Shown piece by piece: positions 18,616 to 27,201 of a DNA stretch of 64,000 nt (position 1 is the first letter of the stretch; every line of letters begins with the position of its first letter). The translations under genes were made by a program, and so were the position numbers. The DNA comes from Cobetia amphilecti (lineage in GTDB: Bacteria; Pseudomonadota; Gammaproteobacteria; Pseudomonadales; Halomonadaceae). The stretch lies in assembly GCF_020217465.1 (NCBI RefSeq), contig NZ_CP084115.1, positions 3,286,001 through 3,350,000 of the forward strand, given 5' to 3'. The notes under the pieces are model-generated. The model made no database searches. It saw only the letters and a program-made list of their open reading frames with translations, and was not told the DNA's origin.

Positions 18616-18625
18616 ACAGAGACGA

Positions 18626-19504
18626 CTACTGCCGGGAGAGACGCCGCGGCAGACTGGCGCGGGCCTCGGCCTCGAGATCCGCCGTGGCTCGCCACGGGCT
18701 GATATCCAGGCCACCACGCCGCACATAGCGCGCCATCACCAGCAGAGACTCGGGCTTCACGCGCGCCATCAGGTCGACGAACAGGTGCTCGACGCAGTGC
18801 TCATGGAAATCCTGGTGCTGGCGATAGCTGATCAGATAGGCCAGCAGGCGCTCGCGGTCGATACGCGGGCCGCGATAACGGATCCACACACTGCCCCAGT
18901 CCGGCTGGCCGGTGACCGGGCAGTTGGACTTGAGCAGATGGCTGTGCAGGTCTTCGCTGACGATGTCGGCGTCATCGGCGCTGAGCAGCTCCGGCGACGG
19001 CGTGTAGTGCTCGACGCTGATCGGCAAGTCATCGAGGCACTCCCCCGGCAGACGCCCGACGTCCAGCTCGCTATCGTCCAGCTCCAGCAGGCACACCTCG
19101 ACCGGCGCCCCGGCCGCGGCGGCGAGGTCACGCTCCAGCGTTGCCTGCACCGCTGCCTGATCGGGGAAACGGCTCTGATTGAGACTGTTGAGATAGAGCT
19201 TCCAGGACTTGGATTCGATCAGGTTCGGCGAGGCTGCCGGCAGGCGAAAACGGGCCACGCGTACCCACGGCTTGCCGGCCTCATCCAGCCAGGAGACTTC
19301 AAAGGCGTGCCACTCATCCTCACCGACGAACGGCAGCGCCGCGTCATCGATGCCGATGGGGCCACGGTTGGCCGCCCGCGCGATGGGGAACAGCAGGCTG
19401 GCATCGTAGTGCTCGGGATAGGCGGACTCTCGCCCGAGCGGGGCATCCTTGAGGGTCTCGGGGCGCGCCTCGTCGGGCACGTTGACGGCAGTGGGGTGAG
19501 CCAT
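18626..19504 (-). CDS. queF: NADPH-dependent 7-cyano-7-deazaguanine reductase
   Basis: Reduces preQ0 to preQ1 in queuosine biosynthesis. At 292 residues it is the long two-domain type II form of gammaproteobacteria. Visible motifs are ESKSWKLYLNSLN near residue 96, the catalytic pair Cys195 and Asp202 in SNCPVTGQPDWGS, and FHEHCVEHLF. GGAG lies seven bases before the ATG. Neighbouring genes are unrelated; other queuosine genes are not in the window. Confidence 0.95.
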   Translation of the reverse strand: MAHPTAVNVPDEARPETLKDAPLGRESAYPEHYDASLLFPIARAANRGPIGIDDAALPFVGEDEWHAFEVSWLDEAGKPWVRVARFRLPAASPNLIESKSWKLYLNSLNQSRFPDQAAVQATLERDLAAAAGAPVEVCLLELDDSELDVGRLPGECLDDLPISVEHYTPSPELLSADDADIVSEDLHSHLLKSNCPVTGQPDWGSVWIRYRGPRIDRERLLAYLISYRQHQDFHEHCVEHLFVDLMARVKPESLLVMARYVRRGGLDISPWRATADLEAEARASLPRRLSRQ

Positions 19505-19638
19505 GACAGCACTCCAGTGAAATAGGCCAATAAAGCATCGATATCAGGGGGCGCAGACAGCAGAACGCCGGCAGAAGTCGGCGTTGCATGCACTGGCGCG
19601 ATAGCGCGCATCTTACCATCATCGTCTGGGCGACATCT

Positions 19639-20412
19639 TCAGCTGCGGATGCCCTTGCCACGCTCCAGCAGCCACAGCGCGAAGGCGAACAGGCCGATGA
19701 TGAAGGCCACGATGGCGGCCATCGCCGGGCCGACGCTGATGTCCGAGACGCCCAGAATGCCGTAGCGGAAGGTGTTGACCATGTAGAGGATCGGGTTGGC
19801 CAGCGACACCGTCTGCCAGAATTCCGGCAGCATGTGGATGGAATAGAAGACGCCACCCAGGTAGGTCAGCGGCGTGAGCACGAAGGTCGGAATGATCGAG
19901 ATGTCATCGAACTTGCGCGCGAACAGCGCATTGATGAAGCCACCGATGGAGAACAGCAGCGCCGTCAGCACCACGACCATGATGGTCAGGAAGGGGTGAT
20001 GGATATCGAGGTCCGTGAACAGGAAGGCCACGGCGGTCACGATGATGCCGACCCCCAGCCCGCGCACGGCGCCACCGATGATGTAGCCGAGCAGGATGAT
20101 CCACGAGGGCAGCGGCGAGACCATCAGCTCCTCGATGCTGCGCTGGAACTTGTTGGAGAAGAATGACGAAGCCACGTTGGAATACGAGTTGGTGATCACC
20201 GACATCATGATCAGCCCCGGCACGATGTAATCCATGTAGCTGATGCCATCCATGGTGCCGATGCGCGAGCCGATGAGATTGCCGAAGATGACGAAATAGA
20301 GCGTCATGGTGATGGAAGGCGGCAACAGCGTCTGCGGCCAGATACGCGTGAAACGACGGACTTCCTTGACGACGATGGTGACCAGAGCCACCCATAGCTG
20401 ACGGGGGTTCAC
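19639..20412 (-). CDS. yadH: ABC-2 type permease, YadH-like
   Basis: Membrane subunit of 257 residues with about six hydrophobic helices and the ABC-2 family core (GDSMDGISYMDYIVPG-like region near residues 52-70). The start GTG overlaps the ATPase stop (GTGA), so the pair is translationally coupled. It forms an exporter with YadG; the substrate is unknown. Confidence 0.9.
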   Translation of the reverse strand: MNPRQLWVALVTIVVKEVRRFTRIWPQTLLPPSITMTLYFVIFGNLIGSRIGTMDGISYMDYIVPGLIMMSVITNSYSNVASSFFSNKFQRSIEELMVSPLPSWIILLGYIIGGAVRGLGVGIIVTAVAFLFTDLDIHHPFLTIMVVVLTALLFSIGGFINALFARKFDDISIIPTFVLTPLTYLGGVFYSIHMLPEFWQTVSLANPILYMVNTFRYGILGVSDISVGPAMAAIVAFIIGLFAFALWLLERGKGIRS

Positions 20413-21377
20413 TGCGTGATCTCCTTGGCAACATTGGAGGCGATACCGCTTTCGGCGTTGGAACGCTCGACCAGGTCGACGAACAGCTCCTCGAGACGAT
20501 TGGCACGATTGCGCATCGACACCACGGTGATGCCAGCGCGATCCAGCGCCGCGAAGGCGGTATTGATCGACTGGCCCTTGCGCACGGCGAGCGCCAGCTG
20601 CTGAGGGTCACTCAAGGAGACCTCGAACCCGGCAATCACCGGCGCCTTGGTCAGCGGCTCACGAATGTCGAGCAGGAAGGTTTCCGCATCCAGCTCCTTG
20701 AGCAGCTCACGCATGCTGGTGTTATGCACGATCTCGCCATGATTGATGATGGCGATGTTGCGGCACAGGCTCTCGGCCTCTTCCAGGTAATGCGTGGTGA
20801 GGATGATGGTGGTGCCCTCCTCCCGATTGATGCGGCGCATGAACTCCCACATCGAGCGGCGCAATTCGATATCCACACCGGCCGTCGGCTCATCGAGAAT
20901 CAACAGACGCGGCTTGTGAATCAGCGCACGGGCAATCATCAGACGACGCTTCATGCCACCGGACAGCATGCGTGACGGGGTGTCGCGCTTGTCCCACAGC
21001 CCGAGATCCCTGAGCAGACGCTCGGCACGCGGGCGCGCTTCCTTCATCGGCATGCCGTAATAACCCGCCTGGGTCATCACGATATCCTGCACCTTCTCGA
21101 ACTGATTGAAGTTGAACTCCTGCGGCACGACACCGAGGTGATACTTGGCCTTCGAGAAGTCCTTGTCGATATCGATTCCGTAGATCTCGACCTTGCCTGC
21201 GGTCTTCTGCACCAGCGAACTCACCACGCCGAGGGTCGTGGACTTGCCGGCCCCATTGGGGCCCAGCAGCGCGAAGAAATCGCCCTCGGGAACGTCAAGA
21301 TCAATCCCCTTGAGCGCCTCAAAACCGTTGCCGTAGACCTTGGTCAGGCCACGGATAGACAAGGCAGGTCGTGACAT
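20409..21377 (-). CDS. yadG: ABC transporter ATPase, YadG-like
   Basis: ATPase of 322 residues. Walker A is GPNGAGKST, the Q-loop lies near VVPQEFNFNQFE, the signature is LSGGMKRR, Walker B is LLILDEPTAG and the switch His is in LTTHYLEEAE. A C-terminal regulatory extension ends with Glu/Asn-rich sequence. The frame runs upstream to 21512, but MSRPALSIRGL at 21377 is the usual start. It drives the YadH permease. Confidence 0.92.
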   Translation of the reverse strand: MSRPALSIRGLTKVYGNGFEALKGIDLDVPEGDFFALLGPNGAGKSTTLGVVSSLVQKTAGKVEIYGIDIDKDFSKAKYHLGVVPQEFNFNQFEKVQDIVMTQAGYYGMPMKEARPRAERLLRDLGLWDKRDTPSRMLSGGMKRRLMIARALIHKPRLLILDEPTAGVDIELRRSMWEFMRRINREEGTTIILTTHYLEEAESLCRNIAIINHGEIVHNTSMRELLKELDAETFLLDIREPLTKAPVIAGFEVSLSDPQQLALAVRKGQSINTAFAALDRAGITVVSMRNRANRLEELFVDLVERSNAESGIASNVAKEITQ

Positions 21378-21652
21378 CGGACACCTGTAATCGATTGACG
21401 CTGTCAGCCAGCACAGCAGAAAAGACGCATCTGAGAACAATTGCGCAACAGTGATGGCACCGTTTCGCCGTCCGCGGACATGAAAATCAGACGCAAGATA
21501 TTGGATGCGCATGGTAACGCATTCGGCGCTGCCACATCAGACACACGGCAGAAAGGCATTAGTGCGCCACGGGAAACAAGCAGAGGGAGAAAATCACGCG
21601 GGGACAGCACCAGAGAGCGGCGCAGAACAGGGTGGAGAGGAATTTCAGGCAC

Positions 21653-21700
21653 AAAAAAATCGCCAGTGACGTAACACGATGATCGTGTCTGTCAGGCGAT
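21653..21700 (-). terminator. Terminator of the Glu/Gly tRNA array
   Basis: Reading the minus strand, ATCGCC-TGAC-ACACGAT pairs with ATCGTGT-GTCA-GGCGAT in an interrupted stem, followed by TTTTTTTG. It lies 45 bp beyond the last tRNA-Gly. Confidence 0.9.
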
Positions 21701-21745
21701 GGCGTACTGCTATGTCATGCTTCAGCTTGCAACGTCACATTCGAC

Positions 21746-21820
21746 TGGAGCGGGAAACGAGATTCGAACTCGCGACCCCAACCTTGGCAAGGTTGTGCTC
21801 TACCACTGAGCTATTCCCGC
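21746..21820 (-). tRNA. tRNA-Gly (GCC), last of the array
   Basis: The 75-nt gene has an encoded CCA, acceptor GCGGGAA/TTCCCGC, anticodon GCC in TTGCCAA and T arm CGAG-TTCGAAT-CTCG. Its sequence matches the other three Gly copies. Confidence 0.97.
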
Positions 21821-21855
21821 CTGTCGAAACACAAAAACTGCGGCGTAAAACAGAA

Positions 21856-21931
21856 TGGCGTCCCATAGGGGGTTCGAACCCCTGTTACCGCCGTGAAAGG
21901 GCGGTGTCCTGGACCACTAGACGAATGGGAC
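21856..21931 (-). tRNA. tRNA-Glu (TTC)
   Basis: The 76-nt gene has an encoded CCA, acceptor GTCCCAT/ATGGGAC, anticodon TTC in CTTTCAC and discriminator G. It is upstream of the last tRNA-Gly in transcription order. Confidence 0.97.
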
Positions 21932-21962
21932 ACACGTTAGAAAAAGCCATGCTTAATCTAAA

Positions 21963-22037
21963 TGGAGCGGGAAACGAGATTCGAACTCGCGACCCCAACC
22001 TTGGCAAGGTTGTGCTCTACCACTGAGCTATTCCCGC
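21963..22037 (-). tRNA. tRNA-Gly (GCC)
   Basis: Same 75-nt sequence as the other functional Gly copies, with CCA encoded. It is the second Gly from the terminator. Confidence 0.97.
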
Positions 22038-22107
22038 ACCGGGTGTCATGAACCTGTGCTCACGACATCTGTCTTACTGCTGGCTTGCCACACCATCATG
22101 CTCTGCA

Positions 22108-22183
22108 TGGCGTCCCATAGGGGGTTCGAACCCCTGTTACCGCCGTGAAAGGGCGGTGTCCTGGACCACTAGACGAATGGGAC
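22108..22183 (-). tRNA. tRNA-Glu (TTC)
   Basis: Same 76-nt sequence as the other Glu copies, CCA encoded. Its 5' end is four bases from the broken tRNA-Gly. Confidence 0.97.
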
Positions 22184-22187
22184 GTAC

Positions 22188-22234
22188 TGGAGCGAGAGAT
22201 GAGATTCGACCGGGCTGACGTTCAGCTCGCGACC
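22188..22234 (-). pseudogene. Decayed tRNA-Gly remnant
   Basis: The 3' half of a tRNA-Gly remains: the CCA end, a mutated acceptor strand (GCGAGAG where functional copies read GCGGGAA on the plus strand) and part of the T arm. The T loop is split by a net 16-bp insertion (22209-22225), and the anticodon and D arms are gone. The 4-bp spacing to the next tRNA-Glu equals that of the intact Gly-Glu junction at 22445-22448. Confidence 0.85.
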
Positions 22235-22256
22235 TTGTCACACCACTTGTTCCTAA

Positions 22257-22331
22257 TGGAGCGGGAAACGAGATTCGAACTCGCGACCCCAACCTTGGCA
22301 AGGTTGTGCTCTACCACTGAGCTATTCCCGC
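22257..22331 (-). tRNA. tRNA-Gly (GCC)
   Basis: Functional 75-nt copy with encoded CCA, identical in sequence to the other Gly genes. The remnant lies directly downstream in transcription order. Confidence 0.97.
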
Positions 22332-22368
22332 AACACAAGCAGATCATGCGACCACACAAGACCGAAGA

Positions 22369-22444
22369 TGGCGTCCCATAGGGGGTTCGAACCCCTGTTA
22401 CCGCCGTGAAAGGGCGGTGTCCTGGACCACTAGACGAATGGGAC
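22369..22444 (-). tRNA. tRNA-Glu (TTC)
   Basis: Functional 76-nt copy with encoded CCA, separated by only four bases from the upstream tRNA-Gly. Confidence 0.97.
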
Positions 22445-22448
22445 ACAC

Positions 22449-22523
22449 TGGAGCGGGAAACGAGATTCGAACTCGCGACCCCAACCTTGGCAAGGTTGTG
22501 CTCTACCACTGAGCTATTCCCGC
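22449..22523 (-). tRNA. tRNA-Gly (GCC)
   Basis: Functional 75-nt copy with encoded CCA; first Gly gene of the transcript. Confidence 0.97.
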
Positions 22524-22549
22524 ACTCCGGTCTCTACGCTGCAAGAAAG

Positions 22550-22625
22550 TGGCGTCCCATAGGGGGTTCGAACCCCTGTTACCGCCGTGAAAGGGCGGTG
22601 TCCTGGACCACTAGACGAATGGGAC
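22550..22625 (-). tRNA. tRNA-Glu (TTC), first of the array
   Basis: Functional 76-nt copy with encoded CCA. It is promoter-proximal: the -10 element ends about 31 bp upstream of the mature 5' end. Confidence 0.97.
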
Positions 22626-22656
22626 GTAACGTTCTTGCCTCGTCGAGGTGGCGCGT

Positions 22657-22685
22657 ATATTACAAAGACCCTCCCCCTTCGTCAA
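22657..22685 (-). promoter_or_regulatory. Strong sigma-70 promoter of the tRNA array
   Basis: On the minus strand, TTGACG (22680-22685), a 17-bp spacer and TAATAT (22657-22662) are followed by the GC-rich discriminator ACGCGCC. It is the only good promoter seen for the whole Glu/Gly cluster. Confidence 0.9.
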
Positions 22686-22893
22686 CCCCCTGCTTCAACA
22701 GGATTTTTCCGGCGTTGGCCAAGTGCATCCACCACATGCTTGTGGTCACGCCCTGACGCCCGCATTCTTGGGGTATGTACCGGGTTTCGCGTGAAGACCG
22801 GCAGTCACTCTTTTCGAATTGCCGCGCAGGAGAACTTGCTTGCAGGTTCACACGAGCGCCATTCGAGAAACGCATAGATAGAGAGAAGAGATC

Positions 22894-23316
22894 ATGAGCG
22901 AACAAGACCCGCAGACTCAGGACAAGCTGATTCGCAGTGAAGAGGAGTGGCGCAAGCGCCTGACGCCGGAGCAATACCGGGTGACGCGCGAGGCAGGGAC
23001 CGAGCGCCCCTTCACTGGCGATCACGAAGTCAGCCCGACGCCGGGTACCTATCACTGCATCGCCTGTGACGCCAAGCTGTTCGACAACGACACCAAGTTC
23101 GACTCCGGCTGTGGCTGGCCGAGCTTCGACCGCCCCTATGCCGATGCCGCCGTCGAGGAGCACTTCGATACCAGCCATGGCATGCGTCGCGTGGAAGTGC
23201 GCTGTCGCCGTTGCGAGTCCCACCTGGGGCACGTCTTCCCGGATGGCCCGACTGACACCGGTCAGCGCTACTGCATCAACTCCGTCGCACTGCGCTTCAA
23301 GCCGATACGTGCCTGA
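22894..23316 (+). CDS. msrB: Peptide-methionine (R)-S-oxide reductase
   Basis: Repairs methionine-R-sulfoxide in oxidised proteins, using thioredoxin. At 140 residues it is a stand-alone MsrB. Zinc ligands are Cys55/Cys58 (CIAC) and Cys104/Cys107 (CRRC). The catalytic Cys127 is in RYCINSVAL, and the GCGWPSF motif is intact. A purine-rich AGAGAAGAG precedes the ATG. No MsrA is fused or adjacent. Confidence 0.96.
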   Translation: MSEQDPQTQDKLIRSEEEWRKRLTPEQYRVTREAGTERPFTGDHEVSPTPGTYHCIACDAKLFDNDTKFDSGCGWPSFDRPYADAAVEEHFDTSHGMRRVEVRCRRCESHLGHVFPDGPTDTGQRYCINSVALRFKPIRA

Positions 23317-23549
23317 CACCCGGGACATGGAGAGTCGACAGAGCGCTGAGGCAGTGATGACCGGATAGCGCGCCTCCATGGCCAGGCCGCCTCTGATAGA
23401 ATGCGTCGCCATACGCGTCCCCTCCTCTGCCGCATGCCATGTAGCGCCATCCCTGATGGATGAGCGCCTTTCCTGGCATGCGGGAAGAAGGAGGCAGGAC
23501 AGAGGTCACAGAACAACCGTCATACCCCTGACGGCAGGAGAGAAGCGAC

Positions 23550-24527
23550 ATGCTGGGCTGGTATCCGGGACATATGCACAAGGCACGCCGTCAGATAAAG
23601 GACGCGCTGCCCGAGATCGACGTGGTCATCGAAGTCCTCGATGCCCGCCTCCCCTACTCCAGCACCAATCCGGTGCTGTCCGAACTGACCCGCCACAAGC
23701 CGGTACTCAAGCTGCTGTCTCGCGCCGATCTGGCGGACCCGGCACGCACGCGCGAATGGGTCGAGTATTTCGATGCCCTGCCCAACACCCGTGCACTGGC
23801 GATCACCACACTTGAGGCGCGTGACCTCAAGCAGATTCCGCGGCTATGCCGCGAGATGGCCGGTCATATCCGCGTCGATCGTGATGCGCGCGTGATGGTG
23901 ATGGGCATCCCCAACGTCGGCAAGTCGACGCTGATCAATGGCCTGGCGGGTCGCAAGATCGCCAAGACCGGCAACGAGCCCGCCGTCACCAAGCGCCAGC
24001 AGAAGATTCGCATCGACGGTGGCATTGCCCTGATCGATACCCCCGGGGTGATGTGGCCGAAGATCGAAGACCAGGCCAGCGCCTATCGCCTGGCCGGCAG
24101 TGGCGCGATCCGTGACACCGCCATCGATTACACCGATGTGGCGGTGATCGTCGCGGCGGAGCTGGCCAAGCGCTACCCCACGGAGCTGACCGCACGCTAC
24201 AAGCTGAAGTCACTGCCGGCCTACAGCGCCAACCCTGACGCCGAGCGAGTCGAGAGTGATGGCCCGCGCAAGGTCGATCTGATGGCGCTGTCCGGCTTCA
24301 ATGGAGTCGCGATTCTGGAAGAGATAGCCAGCAAGCGCGGTGGCCTGCGTGCCGGTGGCATCATCGACCTGCACCGCGGTGCCGAGGTGCTGCTGCATGA
24401 ACTGCGCGACGGCAAGCTCGGGCGCCTGACACTGGAAACACCCGCCGACATTCCTGCCGAGCCGGTGCCGGAAGCCAGTGGCGAGACAGAAGATGGAGCC
24501 GAAACGCGTGAGCAAGAGAGCGAATAA
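23550..24527 (+). CDS. ylqF: Ribosome biogenesis GTPase YlqF (RbgA-like)
   Basis: Circularly permuted GTPase of 325 residues that assists large-subunit assembly in the family. The N-terminus WYPGHMHKARRQI is diagnostic. The G-motifs come in permuted order: G4-like SRADL near residue 53, then G1 GIPNVGKST near 124, then G3 DTPGV near 170. The C-terminal tail is acidic. AGGAG eight bases upstream supports the ATG. Bacillus RbgA acts on the 50S subunit; the same role here is inference. Confidence 0.93.
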   Translation: MLGWYPGHMHKARRQIKDALPEIDVVIEVLDARLPYSSTNPVLSELTRHKPVLKLLSRADLADPARTREWVEYFDALPNTRALAITTLEARDLKQIPRLCREMAGHIRVDRDARVMVMGIPNVGKSTLINGLAGRKIAKTGNEPAVTKRQQKIRIDGGIALIDTPGVMWPKIEDQASAYRLAGSGAIRDTAIDYTDVAVIVAAELAKRYPTELTARYKLKSLPAYSANPDAERVESDGPRKVDLMALSGFNGVAILEEIASKRGGLRAGGIIDLHRGAEVLLHELRDGKLGRLTLETPADIPAEPVPEASGETEDGAETREQESE

Positions 24528-24600
24528 CGCTACCAGAACAAGGCGCTAACGCGACTCTCGTCTGGCTCCCGTCCGCGGAACACGCCTGAATTCCAGTTGA

Positions 24601-24637
24601 AAATCCCGCCAGAAAACCTCTGGCGGGATTTTTTTCT
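24601..24637 (+). terminator. Rho-independent terminator after ylqF
   Basis: AAATCCCGCCAGA and TCTGGCGGGATTT form a 13-bp stem with loop AAACC, followed by a run of T. Confidence 0.95.
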
Positions 24638-24765
24638 GCCTGAACATCTCAAACCACAAATTTAACCACGCTATTGGCCCTTGGCCGTGGCGCGGCAGGC
24701 CAGCGGCGCGATATGCTGGACGCTCGCCCCTACACCTTACGTGACGGAGATCTACGGAAAGCATC

Positions 24766-26004
24766 ATGGATACCGAGCAAAGAAAGCCCCGCGAAATTCG
24801 CAAGTCACACAAGCTGGACAACGTCTGCTATGACATTCGCGGGCCGGTTCTCGAACACGCCAAGCGTCTCGAGGACGAGGGCCATCGCATTCTCAAGCTC
24901 AATATCGGCAACCCGGCGCCCTTCGGCTTCGAGGCACCGGAAGAGATTCTGCAGGACGTGATGCGCAACCTGCCGACAGCGCAGGGCTATTGTGATTCCA
25001 AGGGGCTTTACTCTGCGCGCAAGGCGATCATGCAGGAGTGCCAGCGCAAGGATATCCAGGGTGTCGGGATCGAGGACATCTACATCGGCAACGGCGTCTC
25101 GGAATTGATCGTGCTGGCCATGCAGGCATTGCTCGATGATGGCGACGAGCTTTTGGTACCGGCGCCGGATTACCCGCTATGGACTGCTGCCGCCAACCTG
25201 GCCGGTGGTCGCGCCGTGCACTATCTGTGTGACGAAGCGCAGGACTGGGCGCCCTCCATCGAGGACATCCGCGCCAAGGTGACCAGCCACACAAAGGGCA
25301 TCGTGCTGATCAATCCGAACAACCCGACCGGCGCGGTCTATCCGCCCGCGGTGGTGAAGGACATCCTGCAGGTCGCGCGCGAATTCGGTCTGGTGGTGTT
25401 CTCTGACGAGATCTACGACAAGATCCTCTACGACGGTACCGAGCACGTCTCCACCGGCGCGCTGGCCGATGACCTGCTGGTCGTGACCATGAACGGTCTG
25501 TCCAAGAGCTACCGCTGCGCGGGCTTCCGCTCCGGCTGGATGATTCTCTCCGGCGACAAGCGCCCGGCGGCCGACTTCATCTCCGGCCTCGACATGCTGG
25601 CCAGCATGCGCCTGTGCGCCAATGTGCCGGCGCAGCACGCCATCCAGACGGCGCTCGGCGGCTATCAGTCGATCAATGATCTGGTACTGCCGGGCGGACG
25701 CCTGCTGGCCCAGCGTGACGCGGCCTGGAAGAAGCTCAACGAGATCCCCGGCGTCAGCTGCGTGAAGCCCAAGGGCGCGCTCTACATGTTCCCGCGGCTC
25801 GACCCCGAGATGTATCCCTTCGAGGACGATCAGCAGATGGTGCTGGAGCTGTTGCTGGAAGAGAAGATGCTGCTGGTGCAGGGCACCGCCTTCAACTGGC
25901 CGAATCCGGACCACCTGCGCATCGTCACCCTGCCCTACGCCGACCAGCTGGAAGAAGCCATCGAGCGCCTCGGCCGTTTCCTGGCGCGACGTCGCAAGGC
26001 CTGA
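24766..26004 (+). CDS. alaA: Alanine aminotransferase, AlaA-like
   Basis: Class I/II PLP aminotransferase of 412 residues closely resembling AlaA (glutamate-pyruvate transaminase). The PLP-binding lysine is Lys247 in NGLSKSYRCAGFRSGW. Other conserved elements are GNGVSELI, NPNNPTGAVY and the substrate-carboxylate arginine near HLRIVTLP. The early KLDNVCYDIRGPV block is typical of AlaA. The gene is monocistronic between a terminator and the htpX region. Confidence 0.92.
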   Translation: MDTEQRKPREIRKSHKLDNVCYDIRGPVLEHAKRLEDEGHRILKLNIGNPAPFGFEAPEEILQDVMRNLPTAQGYCDSKGLYSARKAIMQECQRKDIQGVGIEDIYIGNGVSELIVLAMQALLDDGDELLVPAPDYPLWTAAANLAGGRAVHYLCDEAQDWAPSIEDIRAKVTSHTKGIVLINPNNPTGAVYPPAVVKDILQVAREFGLVVFSDEIYDKILYDGTEHVSTGALADDLLVVTMNGLSKSYRCAGFRSGWMILSGDKRPAADFISGLDMLASMRLCANVPAQHAIQTALGGYQSINDLVLPGGRLLAQRDAAWKKLNEIPGVSCVKPKGALYMFPRLDPEMYPFEDDQQMVLELLLEEKMLLVQGTAFNWPNPDHLRIVTLPYADQLEEAIERLGRFLARRRKA

Positions 26005-26066
26005 CGTCGGCCCAGCCCCCGCGATCAAGGGGCTACGCAGGTCGCCTCCAGTGGTGATACCTTGCT

Positions 26067-26092
26067 GTCCTTGCAGACCGTCCTTGCAGACT
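26067..26092 (+). repeat. Two tandem 13-bp units upstream of htpX
   Basis: GTCCTTGCAGACC (26067-26079) and GTCCTTGCAGACT (26080-26092) are adjacent and differ only in the last base. They lie in the region that should carry the htpX promoter. Confidence 0.85.
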
Positions 26093-26199
26093 GTCGACGC
26101 AAATTCTGCCCGCGCCACCGCCAGTGATTCATCTCACTGTCAGTATCGCGGGCAGATAATTGCGCCCTACCGATATATTGGCATTGGAGACCTGACCCC

Positions 26200-27099
26200 A
26201 TGATGCGGATAGCCCTTTTCCTGATCACCAACCTGGCGGTGGTGCTGCTGGCCAGTGTCACGCTGCGCCTGCTGGGCTTCGATGGCTACATGGAAGCCAA
26301 CGGCATCAACTACACGGCGCTGCTGATCTTCTGCTTCATCATCGGCATGGCCGGTTCCGTGATCTCGCTGTTCCTGTCCAAGACGATGGCCAAGTCCTCG
26401 ACCGGCACCGTGATCATCGAACAGCCGCAGAACGACACCGAGCGCTGGCTGCTGGACACCGTCGGTGAACTGGCGCGCGACGCTGGCATCAAGATGCCGG
26501 AAGTCGGCATCTTCCCGGCGCAGCAATCCAATGCCTTCGCCACCGGCTGGAACCGCAATGATGCGCTGGTCGCCGTCTCGGCCGGCCTGCTCAATCGCAT
26601 GCGTCCCGAGGAAGTGCGCGCCGTGCTGGCGCACGAGATCGGCCACGTCGCCAACGGCGACATGGTGACGCTGACGCTGATCCAGGGCGTGGTGAACACC
26701 TTCGTGATGTTCTTCGCGCGTATCGCCGCACACGCCATCGACGCCTTCCTCAAGCGCGATGACGAGAACGGTGGCCTGGGCTTCTTCGGCTACATGGCGG
26801 TCGTGTTCGTGCTGGAAATGGTGCTGGGCCTGGTGGCCTCGATGATCGTCGCCTGGTTCTCGCGCTGGCGCGAATATCGTGCCGATGCCGCAGGCGCAGG
26901 CCTGGCGGGCAGCGGCTCGATGATCAATGCCCTGGCTCGCCTCAAGCAGGAACATGAGCTGCCGGACCAGATGCCCGACACCATGACCGCCTTCGCCATC
27001 ACCACCGGCAAGAGCCGCAAGCTGATGGAGCAACTGTTCGCCAGCCACCCGCCGCTGGATGACCGTATCGCTGCGCTCAAGGCCGCTGCCTACAAGTAA
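26200..27099 (+). CDS. htpX: Membrane zinc metalloprotease HtpX
   Basis: Inner-membrane quality-control protease of 299 residues. Two N-terminal membrane helices (residues 4-23 and 34-55) precede the zinc site HEIGH (His145, Glu146, His149), and Glu225 in REYRADAAG is the third ligand. Two further hydrophobic segments lie between these. Length and order match HtpX, which works with FtsH on misfolded membrane proteins. Heat or envelope stress control is expected from the family but not shown here. Confidence 0.95.
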   Translation: MMRIALFLITNLAVVLLASVTLRLLGFDGYMEANGINYTALLIFCFIIGMAGSVISLFLSKTMAKSSTGTVIIEQPQNDTERWLLDTVGELARDAGIKMPEVGIFPAQQSNAFATGWNRNDALVAVSAGLLNRMRPEEVRAVLAHEIGHVANGDMVTLTLIQGVVNTFVMFFARIAAHAIDAFLKRDDENGGLGFFGYMAVVFVLEMVLGLVASMIVAWFSRWREYRADAAGAGLAGSGSMINALARLKQEHELPDQMPDTMTAFAITTGKSRKLMEQLFASHPPLDDRIAALKAAAYK

Positions 27100-27142
27100 G
27101 CTCCGCCAATCCTGCACGGACTGAATGGCCCCTGCAGACAGC

Positions 27143-27181
27143 AAAAAGCCCGCCACGTGATCCACGTGGCGGGCTTTTTTT
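27143..27181. terminator. Bidirectional terminator between htpX and nhaC
   Basis: AAAAAGCCCGCCACGTG and CACGTGGCGGGCTTTTT form a 17-bp stem around ATC, with A- and T-tracts on both sides serving the two convergent genes. Confidence 0.95.
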
Positions 27182-27201
27182 GTCCACCCCTCAGCATCGA
27201 G

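Noticed and set aside
17849-18625. Repeats near ydjA as a CRISPR array
   Set aside because: Only two or three imperfect copies, no equal-length unique spacers and no cas genes.
22188-22234. Ninth functional tRNA-Gly
   Set aside because: Anticodon and D arms are missing and the T loop is interrupted, so it was classed as a remnant.
16960-22685. tRNA genes as integration sites of a mobile element
   Set aside because: No integrase, direct-repeat att copy or foreign-composition block is next to tRNA-Ser or the Glu/Gly array.
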